Origin: Methylotetracoccus oryzae
GTDB taxonomy: Bacteria > Pseudomonadota > Gammaproteobacteria > Methylococcales > Methylococcaceae
Direction of reading: 5' to 3'
Assembly (NCBI RefSeq): GCF_006175985.1
Contig: NZ_SRSH01000008.1
Coordinates: 62,001-126,000, forward strand
Length of the DNA stretch: 64,000 nucleotides
Within the stretch, counting starts at the first letter, position 1. Every line of letters begins with the position of its first letter. Below the pieces are notes generated by a model. The model did no database searches, was not told the origin of the DNA, and was given only the letters and a program-made list of their open reading frames with translations. A program made the position numbers and the translations under genes. This document shows positions 53,128-64,000 of the stretch, in pieces.

Positions 53128-55365
53128 ATGACTAACCCCTCTTCGACGAACCCCGCCAAATTCAAACTCAAGGACCCCTTCGCCGAGCGTGAGGCGGGAA
53201 AGTACGAGCGCCCCATTCCGAGTCGCGAACTGATTCTGGAAATGATGAAGGAGCAGGCGCGACCGCTGAATCTCGACGAGGTGGCGGCGGCGCTCGGTGT
53301 GACCGAGGAGGACGATCTCGAGTCGCTACGGCGACGGTTACAGGCGATGGAACGCGATGGCCAGTTGCTGCGCAACCGGCGCGAGCGCTACTGCGTGGTC
53401 AATCGCAAGGATCTGACAGCCGGACGGGTGCTCGGTCATGCCGACGGCTTCGGCTTCCTGCGTCCCGACGACGGCGGCGAAGACCTGTTTTTGTCGCCGC
53501 GGGAGATGCGCGCCCTGATGCCGGGTGATCGCATCGTGGCCAGCGTGACCGGCATCGATCGGCGTGGACGCCGTGAGGGTGCCGTCGTGGAAATCCTGGA
53601 GCGGAACACGCAACGGGTCGTCGGCCGGCTGTACATCGAGCGCGGTATCGCGTTCGTCGTGCCGGAACAGCGCAACATCAACCATGACATCCTGATCCCG
53701 GAGTCGGCCGTCGGCGAAGCCCGGAACGGCCAGATCGTCGTCGTCGAGATCATCGAGCAGCCGACGCTGCGCCGTGAGCCCATCGGTCGCGTGACCGAAG
53801 TGTTGGGCGACCACATGGCGCCCGGCATGGAGATCGAGGTCGCGATTCGTAGCTACGATCTCCCGAATGTCTGGTCGGAGGCCGTGCTGGCCGAAGTCGC
53901 GCCCTTCGAAGGGCAGGTTGCGCAGGACGCTCATCCGGCGCGGGTCGACCTGCGGCATCTGCCGCTCGTGACGATCGATGGCGAGGATGCGCGCGATTTC
54001 GATGACGCAGTGTACTGCGAGCGGACCCCCAAGGGCTGGAAGCTATACGTGGCGATCGCCGACGTGTCGCATTACGTCCGACCTCGTTCCGCTCTCGACA
54101 ACGAGGCGCTATTGCGGGGCAACTCGGTGTATTTTCCGCAGCGGGTCATCCCGATGCTGCCGGAGATCCTGTCGAACGGGCTGTGTTCGCTGAATCCCGA
54201 CGAGGATCGGCTCTGCATGGTCTGCGAGATGAGCGTCAACGTCGACGGCACCGTCATCCGTTCCCAGTTCTACCGCGGGCTGATGCGGTCCCAGGCGCGT
54301 CTGACCTATACCGAGGTGGCGAAGATCCTGGTCGACAGCGACAAGCATCTGCGGCGTGCGCGGCGACATCTGGTACCGCACCTGGAGGAACTGTTTGCGC
54401 TCTATAAGCGCCTGCGGTGGGCCCGCGAGGAGCGCGGCGCTATCGACTTCGAGAGCCGTGAGTCCAAGATCATTTTCGGCGAAGGTAAGAAGATCGAGAG
54501 CATCGTCGCGGCGGAGCGCAACGACGCGCATCGCCTGATCGAGGAATGCATGATCCTGGCCAACCAATGCGCGGCGCGCTTCCTCGCGCGCTCGAAGTTG
54601 CCGCATCTGCTCCGTGTGCATGATGGTCCTTCCGCCGAGAAGCTCGCCGACCTGCGGGCCTTTCTGGGGGAGGTCGGCCTGTCGCTGGAAGGCGGCGACA
54701 GCCCCGAGCCCATCCATTATTTTCAGGTGCTGGACAAGATCGTCGGCCGTGTTGACGAACACCTGATCCAGACCGTTCTGCTGCGATCCCTCTCGCAAGC
54801 CGTTTACAGTCCGGAAAAGAAGGGCCACTTCGGCTTGGCGTTGCCCGCCTACACCCATTTCACATCACCGATCCGGCGCTACCCCGATCTGTTGACCCAT
54901 CGTGCGATCGTGCATGCCATTGACGGTGGGAAGGCGGACACCTTCGAGTATGCGCTGAACGACGTGCTGATGATCGGTGAGCAGTGCTCCAGCACCGAGC
55001 GGCGCGCCGACGAGGCCACGCGTGGCGTCGTCAGCTGGTTGAAGTGCGAGTACATGCTCGACAAGGTCGGTCAGACCTTCGACGGGGTCGTTTCGGCCGT
55101 GACGTCCTTTGGCCTGTTCGTGGAACTGCGCGAGATCTTCATCGAAGGATTGGTGCACATTTCCAGCCTCGACAAGGACTACTTCCATTACGATCCGGTA
55201 GGGCACCGGCTGGTCGGGGAGCGCACCGGCGTGCGTTACCGGCTCGGTGATCCGGTGCGCGTGACGGTGGTGCGCGTGGATCTCGACGACCGCAAGATCG
55301 ACCTGGAGCCGGCCGCCAAGGCCAGTCGTCAGGACGATGGCGTAAAGAAGAGAAGGCGACGTTGA
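53128..55365 (+). CDS. rnr: Ribonuclease R
   Basis: A 745-residue 3'-5' exoribonuclease that degrades structured RNA. Domains in order: N-terminal HTH-like segment (~25-90), cold-shock domains (~95-250), RNB catalytic domain with the metal site TIDGEDARDFDDAVYC, HFTSPIRRYPDLLTHRA, and C-terminal S1 domain (FDGVVSAVTSFGLFVEL) with a short basic tail. ATG 53128 is used; a TTG six bases earlier is in frame. Overlaps rlmB. Confidence 0.97.
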   Translation: MTNPSSTNPAKFKLKDPFAEREAGKYERPIPSRELILEMMKEQARPLNLDEVAAALGVTEEDDLESLRRRLQAMERDGQLLRNRRERYCVVNRKDLTAGRVLGHADGFGFLRPDDGGEDLFLSPREMRALMPGDRIVASVTGIDRRGRREGAVVEILERNTQRVVGRLYIERGIAFVVPEQRNINHDILIPESAVGEARNGQIVVVEIIEQPTLRREPIGRVTEVLGDHMAPGMEIEVAIRSYDLPNVWSEAVLAEVAPFEGQVAQDAHPARVDLRHLPLVTIDGEDARDFDDAVYCERTPKGWKLYVAIADVSHYVRPRSALDNEALLRGNSVYFPQRVIPMLPEILSNGLCSLNPDEDRLCMVCEMSVNVDGTVIRSQFYRGLMRSQARLTYTEVAKILVDSDKHLRRARRHLVPHLEELFALYKRLRWAREERGAIDFESRESKIIFGEGKKIESIVAAERNDAHRLIEECMILANQCAARFLARSKLPHLLRVHDGPSAEKLADLRAFLGEVGLSLEGGDSPEPIHYFQVLDKIVGRVDEHLIQTVLLRSLSQAVYSPEKKGHFGLALPAYTHFTSPIRRYPDLLTHRAIVHAIDGGKADTFEYALNDVLMIGEQCSSTERRADEATRGVVSWLKCEYMLDKVGQTFDGVVSAVTSFGLFVELREIFIEGLVHISSLDKDYFHYDPVGHRLVGERTGVRYRLGDPVRVTVVRVDLDDRKIDLEPAAKASRQDDGVKKRRRR

Positions 55366-56129
55366 AACAGGCCCGGCGTGTGTTCGGGCTGCACGCGGCG
55401 GAGTCCGCGCTGCAGCAGCACGGTGGTGTGCCTATCCTCGCGGCTTATTTTGACGCGCAGCGGCACGACGCCCGCCTGGGCCGATTGGCGCAGGCCCTGG
55501 ATGCAGCAGGGATCGCCACCGAACGAGTCGCCCGTGCGCAACTCGACCGTATGGCGGGCGGTGGCAATCACCAGGGAGTCGTGCTCGAGCTGAATTTGCC
55601 GGTAGAGCAGGGTGAGGAGGAACTGTTCGAGCGCCTTGCCGCAGCGAAGGCCTCGCCGTTATTGCTGGTGCTGGATCAGGTTCAGGACCCCCACAATCTG
55701 GGCGCCTGTTTGCGAACGGCGGATGCATCGGGGTGCTGTGGCGTGGTGGTCCCCAAAGACCAGGCCGTTGGCCTGACGGCGACCGTGGCCAAAGTGGCCT
55801 CGGGCGCTGCTGAAACGGTGCCGGTCTATCGCGTCACGAATCTCGCGCGCTGTCTGGATCGGCTCAAGGGAGCAGGGCTTTGGATCGTGGGAGCTTCGGG
55901 GCGCGCCGAGAAGACACTGCACAGCGCCGAGTTGACCGGCCCGCTGGCCGTGGTGCTCGGCGCCGAAGGCCGTGGCCTGCGGCGCCTAACCGAGCAGAAG
56001 TGTGATTTCCTGGTGCGCATCCCGATGGCAGGCAGCGTCGAGAGCCTGAACGTATCGGTTGCCGCCGGTGTGCTGCTTTACGAGGCGGTACGCCAGCGTT
56101 CCGCTCAGTCTTCCGTTTCGGGCAAATAA
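55362..56129 (+). CDS. rlmB: 23S rRNA (guanosine-2'-O-)-methyltransferase RlmB
   Basis: A 255-residue SpoU/TrmH methyltransferase that modifies 23S rRNA near G2251. The SPOUT motifs are present: NLGACLRTADASG (1), VLGAEGRGL (2) and IPMAGSVESLNVSVAAGVLLYE (3). The start is TTG overlapping the rnr stop (TTGA). The end overlaps the small gene on the other strand by 25 bases. Confidence 0.95.
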   Translation: MKQARRVFGLHAAESALQQHGGVPILAAYFDAQRHDARLGRLAQALDAAGIATERVARAQLDRMAGGGNHQGVVLELNLPVEQGEEELFERLAAAKASPLLLVLDQVQDPHNLGACLRTADASGCCGVVVPKDQAVGLTATVAKVASGAAETVPVYRVTNLARCLDRLKGAGLWIVGASGRAEKTLHSAELTGPLAVVLGAEGRGLRRLTEQKCDFLVRIPMAGSVESLNVSVAAGVLLYEAVRQRSAQSSVSGK

Positions 56130-56335
56130 TGCCCGTCGACCTGGACTTGCTCATGACTGCCCTCGATCATCAAACCCGCCTGCGAGGGCTTGAATCCCTT
56201 GCGGATCAGGTCGACGTTGACATAAATCAACGGTCCGATGAACAGCAGCGCCAAACCCAGAAGATACCCGCCCCGCCGCAGACAGTACCGCAGCTGCATG
56301 CGCGGCCACAGCCACAGATAAAGCTCGAGAATCAC
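56105..56335 (-). CDS. Small membrane protein, unknown function
   Basis: A 76-residue frame (GTG start with GAGGTG five bases upstream). It begins with LELYLWLWPRMQLRYCLRRGG and then a helix (YLLGLALLFIGPLIYVNVDLI), and ends in a hydrophilic tail (HEQVQVDGHYLPETED). The overall pattern and the good ribosome binding site support a real gene, although its last 25 bases overlap rlmB. No family recognised. Confidence 0.55.
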   Translation of the reverse strand: MILELYLWLWPRMQLRYCLRRGGYLLGLALLFIGPLIYVNVDLIRKGFKPSQAGLMIEGSHEQVQVDGHYLPETED

Positions 56336-56528
56336 GCGCGCACCTCACATCGACGGTTAGAGTGAAGGGTCATTTCGTTTTGGGTGTCCGCAAGATAATA
56401 TGCGCCTTCATCGTTCGGCGCTCGGGTTTCACTCGCTGAGATTATCGGTCTGATGATCGACTCTCTGGAGAAGAGACTCCGGCGCTGACTGAAAAGTTCG
56501 TCATTTCATTCCCTGGTTCCTATTTTTC

Positions 56529-57584
56529 ATGACGTCGAATCCGTACCACGAGGCAGTCGAGGATAGCGTGCGCGCGCTGCGTTGGTCCGATGAGGGCTTG
56601 CTGGTCTTGGACCAGCGGCGGCTCCCGGACACCTGCGACTACCATTGCCATTCGACGGCCACGGGTGTGGCCGAAGCCATTGCCACCATGCAGGTTCGCG
56701 GCGCCCCGGCGATCGGCATCGCGGCGGCGTATGGCGTGGTACTCGCGGCGCGGGCCCGATTTGCGCAGAGTGCCGATGACTGGAAGCAGGCGATAGCGAG
56801 GGACCTGGAGGTTCTTGCCGCATCCCGTCCGACGGCGGTGAATCTGTTCTGGGCGCTTGACCAGATGCGCTCCGTCATTGCTGCAACGGTGCCGGGCACG
56901 TCGCCTGTCCCCGGTCTGCTGGCTAGGGCCGAGGCCATCCACGCCGAAGATGTCGCGGCGAATCGGGCTATGGGCGAGCTGGGGGCCGATCTGATCGGGG
57001 AGGCTGCCGGTGTGCTGACCCATTGCAATACCGGCTCGCTGGCGACCGGTGGCTATGGCACGGCACTGGGCGTGATTCGGAGCCTCTGCCGGCGCGCGCG
57101 GCGGGACGTGTACGCGACCGAGACCCGTCCCTGGTCCCAGGGCGCGCGGCTGACGGCCTGGGAATTGTCACAGGACCGAATACCGGCGACCCTGATCGCC
57201 GATTCGGCCGCGGGCCTGTTGATGCGTCGCCAAGGGGTGCAATGGGTGATCGTCGGCGCGGATCGAATCGCGGCGAACGGGGATACGGCCAACAAGATCG
57301 GTACCTACTCGCTGGCGGTTTTGGCTCGACAACACGGGGTCAAATTCATGGTCGTCGCACCGACCTCGACCGTCGATCGGAATTGCCGCTCCGGCAAGGA
57401 CATCGTAATCGAGGAGCGCGATCCACGGGAGTTCCTTCCGCCCTGTTTCATCGGGTCGAACAGTACGATCAGCGCGTGGAATCCGGTTTTCGATGTTACG
57501 CCCGCTGCGCTGATCGACGTCATCGTGACGGAAAGGGGCGCGGTGCGGAATCCGGCGAACAGCGGTATGCAGGCTGTTCTGTAG
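56529..57584 (+). CDS. mtnA: Methylthioribose-1-phosphate isomerase
   Basis: A 351-residue enzyme of the methionine salvage pathway, related to eIF2B subunits. [15 protein letters not shown], the catalytic Cys in [20 protein letters not shown] and the catalytic Asp in [25 protein letters not shown] are all present. It isomerises methylthioribose-1-phosphate to methylthioribulose-1-phosphate. MTIP at 43621 makes its substrate. No further salvage genes are in the window. Followed by serS after 89 bases. Confidence 0.96.
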   Translation: MTSNPYHEAVEDSVRALRWSDEGLLVLDQRRLPDTCDYHCHSTATGVAEAIATMQVRGAPAIGIAAAYGVVLAARARFAQSADDWKQAIARDLEVLAASRPTAVNLFWALDQMRSVIAATVPGTSPVPGLLARAEAIHAEDVAANRAMGELGADLIGEAAGVLTHCNTGSLATGGYGTALGVIRSLCRRARRDVYATETRPWSQGARLTAWELSQDRIPATLIADSAAGLLMRRQGVQWVIVGADRIAANGDTANKIGTYSLAVLARQHGVKFMVVAPTSTVDRNCRSGKDIVIEERDPREFLPPCFIGSNSTISAWNPVFDVTPAALIDVIVTERGAVRNPANSGMQAVL

Positions 57585-57637
57585 ACCATGGTAGCCCGCG
57601 GCACACCGCGTTACATGCTTCGCCGCGACAGCCTTAA

Positions 57638-58948
<1,311 letters not shown>

Positions 58949-59045
58949 TGGTGCCGTGCGTGCAGATCCGTTCTCCGAGGTTGACGCCAACCGGCTCAGC
59001 CAATCAAAATACTCGGTTTTTCGCAGCGTTGAATCACTCGCCTCC

Positions 59046-59894
59046 ATGACGATCGCCGACCGTTCGGGGGATGGAAACCTGGTTTCCATCCGCGATCTCG
59101 TTTTTTCCCGGGATGAAAGAAAGATCTTTGACGGTATCGATCTCGACATTCGTCGTGGCAAGGTCACGGCAATCATGGGGCCCAGCGGTACCGGCAAGAC
59201 GACTCTGCTGAAATTGATCGGCGGTCAGCTGCGGCCGGATCGGGGTACTGTCGTCTTCGACGGCAAGGTCGTGCATGAGCAGGGCTTGCGTGATCTGTAT
59301 GCGCTACGCAGAAAAATGGGCATGTTGTTCCAGACGGGCGCGCTGCTCACCGACATCGACGTGTTCGAAAACGTCGCTTTCCCCCTGCGAGAACATACCC
59401 GCCTGCCTGAGTCGATGATTCGGACACTGGTCTTGATGAAGCTGCAGGCGGTGGGCTTGCGCGGCGCCCGTCATCTGATGCCGGCGCAGCTGTCGGGCGG
59501 CATGGCGCGGCGCGTCGCGCTGGCCAGGGCGATTGCGCTGGATCCGATGATGATCATGTACGACGAGCCGTTCACCGGACAGGACCCCATCTCGCTGGGC
59601 GTGCTGGTCAAGCTGATCCGCGATCTGAATCACAGTCTTGGCCTGACCAGCGTGCTGGTCTCCCATGACGTGCACGAGACGCTCTCGATAGCCGACTACA
59701 TCTATATGATTTCGGAAGGCAAGATCGTGGGACAAGGCACGCCGGAAGAATTGGATCGCTCCGCTTCGCAGTTCGTGGCCCAGTTCGTTCATGGTCTCGC
59801 GGACGGACCGGTTCCGTTCCACTACCCGTCGGACGCCGACTATGCGGGCGACTTGATGGGACCGGTAAAGCGGCGGCCGGGAGCCCGCCATTGA
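59046..59894 (+). CDS. mlaF: Phospholipid ABC transporter ATP-binding protein MlaF
   Basis: A 282-residue ATPase: Walker A GPSGTGKTT, signature LSGGMARRVALARAI, Walker B MIMYDEPFTGQDPIS. SGTGKTTLLKLIGGQL and LSGGMARR are MlaF hallmarks. Mla moves phospholipids between inner and outer membrane. ATG 59046 begins near the normal MlaF start (family length about 270); the GTG at 58956 would add 30 residues. The stop overlaps mlaE. Confidence 0.92.
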   Translation: MTIADRSGDGNLVSIRDLVFSRDERKIFDGIDLDIRRGKVTAIMGPSGTGKTTLLKLIGGQLRPDRGTVVFDGKVVHEQGLRDLYALRRKMGMLFQTGALLTDIDVFENVAFPLREHTRLPESMIRTLVLMKLQAVGLRGARHLMPAQLSGGMARRVALARAIALDPMMIMYDEPFTGQDPISLGVLVKLIRDLNHSLGLTSVLVSHDVHETLSIADYIYMISEGKIVGQGTPEELDRSASQFVAQFVHGLADGPVPFHYPSDADYAGDLMGPVKRRPGARH

Positions 59895-60679
59895 GGGTCC
59901 TGGACGTGCTGCAGGGCTGGGGCATCTGGGCGCTCGGCGGCGTCCAGCGCATCGGCCGCGCTCACATTTTCCTGGCGCACGTGCTGTTGGGCCTGCCGGG
60001 CTTGCTGCTGCGCTTGCGACTGCTGGTGCGCGAGATGTATGTCGTCGGCGTGCTCAGCATGCTGCTGATCGCCATCTCCGGCCTGTTCGTCGGGATGGTA
60101 CTTGCTCTGCAAGGGCACAATGTGCTGTCCGAATTCGACGCCGAGCAGAGCCTGGGTGTACTGGTCGCCGCGTCACTGGTGCGCGAACTGGGCCCCGTGG
60201 TCACCGCCTTATTGTTCTCGGGCCGGGCCGGGTCGGCTCTGACCGCTGAAATCGGACTGATGAAGGCCACCGAGCAGCTGTCCGGCATGGAAATGATGGC
60301 GGTCGACCCGATCAAACGGGTGGTGGCGCCCCGGTTCTTTGCGGGTCTGCTGTCGATGCCTTTGCTGGCAGCGCTGTTCAGCATGGTGGGGGTGCTTGGT
60401 GGCTATTTCGTTGGCGTCGGTTTGCTGGGTGTGGATGAGGGCGCCTTCTGGGCCCAGATGCAGGCCAAGATCGACTTCGAGGAAGACATCATCAACGGCA
60501 TCATCAAGAGTTTGGTGTTCGGCCTGATAGTGACCTGGATCGCGGTATTTGAAGGTTACGATGCGGTACCCACGGCTGAGGGCGTCAGTCGGGCGACGAC
60601 GCGCTCGGTCGTCTACTCGGCTTTTGCGGTGCTGGGATCGGATTTCGTACTGACCGCCCTGATGCTCAGAGGAGAGTGA
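59891..60679 (+). CDS. mlaE: Phospholipid ABC transporter permease MlaE
   Basis: A 262-residue MlaE-family permease with about five to six helices, including LISGLFVGMVLALQGHNVL-type and SLVRELGPVVTALLFSGRAGSALTAEIGLMKATEQLSGMEMM, the diagnostic MlaE loop. TTG start overlapping the mlaF stop (TTGA). Confidence 0.93.
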   Translation: MRVLDVLQGWGIWALGGVQRIGRAHIFLAHVLLGLPGLLLRLRLLVREMYVVGVLSMLLIAISGLFVGMVLALQGHNVLSEFDAEQSLGVLVAASLVRELGPVVTALLFSGRAGSALTAEIGLMKATEQLSGMEMMAVDPIKRVVAPRFFAGLLSMPLLAALFSMVGVLGGYFVGVGLLGVDEGAFWAQMQAKIDFEEDIINGIIKSLVFGLIVTWIAVFEGYDAVPTAEGVSRATTRSVVYSAFAVLGSDFVLTALMLRGE

Positions 60680-60682
60680 TTG

Positions 60683-61186
60683 ATGCATTCGCGGGTCGTG
60701 GAAATTTGGGTGGGACTGTTCGTCGGGATTGGTTTCCTCGCACTGTTCTTTCTGGCCATGAAGGTCAGCAATCTTGGCGAGCTGAGCTCCAGTCGCGAGG
60801 GATATACGCTCTTTGCCCGATTCGAGAACACCGGGAATCTGAAAGTACGCGCGCCGGTTTCGATGGCCGGCGTGACGATCGGGCGGGTAAAATCGATCCG
60901 CTTCGACAAAGCGACCTACGATGCCGTGGTCGAGATGCGGATCGATCCGCAATACGACACCTTGCCGGAGGATACCAGCGCCAGCATCCTGACCGCCGGT
61001 CTGCTCGGGGAGCAGTTCATCGGCCTGACGGCCGGAGCGCTGGAGACGTACCTTAAGGACGGTGACCAACTCGAGCTGACGCAGTCGGCGCTGGTGCTCG
61101 AGCAGTTGATCAGCCGGTTCCTGTTCAATAAGGCCGAGGGCGGTGATAAGAAGGCCGACGCATCGGCTGCCGCGGAATCGAAATGA
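60683..61186 (+). CDS. mlaD: Phospholipid transporter MCE protein MlaD
   Basis: A 167-residue MCE-domain protein: one N-terminal helix (VEIWVGLFVGIGFLALFFLAM), then the MCE fold (YTLFARFENTGNLKVRAPVSMAGVTIGRVKSI ... AGLLGEQFIGLTAG). MlaD hexamers form the periplasmic channel on top of MlaFE. ATG 60683 has AGGAGA upstream; TTG 60680 is also open. It overlaps mlaB by 4 bases, leaving no room for mlaC. Confidence 0.93.
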   Translation: MHSRVVEIWVGLFVGIGFLALFFLAMKVSNLGELSSSREGYTLFARFENTGNLKVRAPVSMAGVTIGRVKSIRFDKATYDAVVEMRIDPQYDTLPEDTSASILTAGLLGEQFIGLTAGALETYLKDGDQLELTQSALVLEQLISRFLFNKAEGGDKKADASAAAESK

Positions 61187-61560
61187 ACGCCGCGCCGTTC
61201 CGTTCGGGTCGCGACGCTCCCGGGCGCGCGCAAGTGGCGGATGACGAGGTGCGTTTTGCCGTGCGACGCATGGGCGAGGGTTGTTATCACATTGCCGGAA
61301 CGCTGAGCTTTCTGAACGCCCGTGCCGCTCTCAAGGCTATCGGCGACGTCATCGAAGGCGAACGCGGCGACGTGTTGCTCGATTTGGGGGAAGTTACCCG
61401 GGCTGACAGCGCCGGGCTGGCGTTGCTGATCGAGGCGATGCGGCTGGCGTGCCAGCGTGACGTGCGTTTGCGTCTGCGTAATCTGCCCGCGCAGGTCGAG
61501 GCGCTGGCTGTCGTGTCCGGCGTCGATGCGATGCTGCCACGCGAGGAGAAGGGCCGTTGA
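61183..61560 (+). CDS. mlaB: STAS-domain protein MlaB
   Basis: A 125-residue STAS domain protein: GDVLLDLGEVTRADSAGLALLIEAMRLA with the conserved Ser in ADSAGLA. MlaB stabilises the MlaFE complex. The ATG overlaps the mlaD stop (ATGA). The usual order mlaFEDCB is reduced here to FEDB. Confidence 0.85.
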   Translation: MNAAPFRSGRDAPGRAQVADDEVRFAVRRMGEGCYHIAGTLSFLNARAALKAIGDVIEGERGDVLLDLGEVTRADSAGLALLIEAMRLACQRDVRLRLRNLPAQVEALAVVSGVDAMLPREEKGR

Positions 61561-61581
61561 AAATCGTGAATCTTTTGCTAG

Positions 61582-62853
<1,272 letters not shown>

Positions 62854-62857
62854 CGCC

Positions 62858-63499
62858 ATGCTGACACTGGCCGTCTCCAAAGGGCGAATTTTCGAAGAGG
62901 CGCTGCCGCTGCTGGCGGCAGCCGGCGTTGTGCCGACCGTCGACCCCGACAAAAGCCGCAAGCTGATCATCCCGACCAACCGAGAGGACGTCCAGTTGCT
63001 GATCGTCCGCGCCTCGGATGTCCCGACTTATGTCGAATACGGTGCCGCCGATCTCGGCATCGCCGGCAAGGATGCGCTGTTGGAATACGGCCCGGAAGGG
63101 CTGTATGAACCGCTGGATCTGAACATCGCTCGCTGCCGCTTGATGACGGCGGCGCCGGTCGGCGGTATCGCGAGTCGGCGGCGTCTGCGCGTAGCGACCA
63201 AATATGTCCGTACCGCGCAGGGTTATTTCGCCCGACGGGGCATACAGGCGGATATCATCAAGCTCTATGGCTCCATGGAGCTTGCGCCCCTGGTAGGGCT
63301 GGCCGACTGCATCGTCGATCTGGTCGATACCGGCAACACGCTGCGAGCGAATGGTCTTGAACCGCGTGAGCTCATCATGGAGATCAGCAGCCGGCTCGTG
63401 GTCAACAAGGCTGCCATGAAGATGAAACACCGGGCCGTTTGTGCGATCGTTGACCTGTTGGGTCAGGCGGTCGCGCGGCAGGGCATGCATTCGGAGTAG
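62858..63499 (+). CDS. hisG: ATP phosphoribosyltransferase, short form
   Basis: A 213-residue short-form HisG lacking the regulatory C-terminal domain: [55 protein letters not shown]. It catalyses the first step of histidine synthesis and needs HisZ, which is encoded at 50136. It starts 4 bases after the murA stop and is followed by hisD. Confidence 0.97.
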   Translation: MLTLAVSKGRIFEEALPLLAAAGVVPTVDPDKSRKLIIPTNREDVQLLIVRASDVPTYVEYGAADLGIAGKDALLEYGPEGLYEPLDLNIARCRLMTAAPVGGIASRRRLRVATKYVRTAQGYFARRGIQADIIKLYGSMELAPLVGLADCIVDLVDTGNTLRANGLEPRELIMEISSRLVVNKAAMKMKHRAVCAIVDLLGQAVARQGMHSE

Positions 63500-63502
63500 G
63501 CG

Positions 63503-64000
63503 ATGGTCAACATCACGATCAAACGACTGGACAGCGGCAGTTCCGGCTTCGATCACGCGCTCGACGACCTCCTGGCCTGGGACGAGACCTCCGATCGTGA
63601 GATACACGAGCGCGTGACGGCCATCCTGGCGCGCGTGCGGCGGGATGGCGACAGTGCCCTGATCGATACCACGCGCGAGTTCGATCGGTGTGACGTGGCG
63701 TCCGCAGCCGAACTCGAGATTCCGCGAAGCCAGTTGCAAGCGGCTTGGGAGGGGTTGTCCCCGGACGGTGCCGAGGCGCTGGAGACAGCGGCGGCGCGCA
63801 TCCGCGCCTATGCGGAGCGGCAGGCCATGGAATCGTGGGAGTACCGGGAGCCCGACGGCACGGTGTTGGGGCAACAGATCACGCCGCTGGACCGCGTCGG
63901 TGTCTACGTACCGGGTGGTAAGGCCGCATACCCTTCATCGGTGCTGATGAACGTCGTACCCGCCAAGGTCGCCGGCGTCCCGGAGATCATCATGGTCGTG
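63503..64000 (+). CDS. hisD: Histidinol dehydrogenase, 5' part (cut by window edge)
   Basis: The first 166 residues of HisD, starting three bases after his[57 protein letters not shown] match the family, which oxidises histidinol to histidine. The rest lies beyond the window. Confidence 0.95.
   Translation, partial: MVNITIKRLDSGSSGFDHALDDLLAWDETSDREIHERVTAILARVRRDGDSALIDTTREFDRCDVASAAELEIPRSQLQAAWEGLSPDGAEALETAAARIRAYAERQAMESWEYREPDGTVLGQQITPLDRVGVYVPGGKAAYPSSVLMNVVPAKVAGVPEIIMVV

Noticed and set aside
56336-56528. Possible riboswitch (TPP- or SAM-like) upstream of mtnA, with a CTGAGA motif and an imperfect 8-bp stem
   Set aside because: The conserved cores of TPP and SAM riboswitches are not found; only a short stem with a mismatch is present.

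Overview
The window is a chromosomal stretch of a high G+C proteobacterium (mid-60s % by eye, not computed), most likely a gammaproteobacterial methylotroph or methanotroph. The clues are: (i) an operon for methanofuran/tetrahydromethanopterin-type C1 cofactors (MfnB, DUF447 and dihydropteroate-synthase-related proteins) with quinone-type pyrD; (ii) an outer-membrane porin in front of a complete urea/short-chain amide ABC transporter, an arrangement like the fmd/urt loci of methylotrophs; (iii) the order hfq-hflX-hflK-hflC-hisZ-purA-tRNA-Leu-rnr-rlmB and mlaFEDB-murA-hisG-hisD. I see no insertion sequence, prophage, CRISPR array or rRNA operon. One tRNA gene is present.

Layout. 1-5.1 kb: 3' part of a tad (Flp pilus) locus: tadB (cut by the window edge), tadC, a tadD-like TPR lipoprotein, a tadG-like protein and two tadE-like pseudopilins. 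5.1-14.7 kb: small membrane proteins, pepN, a zinc alcohol dehydrogenase, then a periplasmic group made of a lipocalin-fold (AttH/CrtC-like) protein, a diheme cytochrome c and a DUF2231 membrane protein with a histidine-rich tail. 14.8-18.6 kb: the pyrD/C1-cofactor operon (minus strand). 19.0-26.8 kb: porin-urtABCDE-ureE (minus strand). 27.1-32.7 kb: a lipoprotein, then a very large NCS1-transporter/histidine-kinase/receiver fusion and its LuxR-type response regulator. An 18-bp perfect palindrome sits just upstream of a putative porin/urt promoter and is a good candidate for the regulator's target.

32.8-42.3 kb: a repeat-containing small secreted protein, a DUF5132/HMA-like pair, and a minus-strand group with an UMF1-type MFS transporter, a lipoprotein, a glycosyltransferase, a cytochrome P450 fused to a SAM methyltransferase, and an HPPD-like (VOC-fold) protein. 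This group is the least conventional content of the window and looks like an uncharacterised modification pathway. 42.7-46.0 kb: soxZ and soxY split onto opposite strands, then nagZ-hpt-mtnP (MTIP). Hpt can salvage the hypoxanthine released by MTIP, and MtnA at 56.5 kb uses the other product.

46.2-64 kb is mainly housekeeping: Hfq, HflX, the HflKC membrane complex, HisZ (matching the short-form HisG at 62.9 kb), PurA, tRNA-Leu(CAG), RNase R, RlmB, MtnA, SerS, the Mla phospholipid transporter (FEDB, with no mlaC in the operon), MurA, HisG and a truncated HisD. Genes are tightly packed with many ATGA or TTGA stop/start overlaps.
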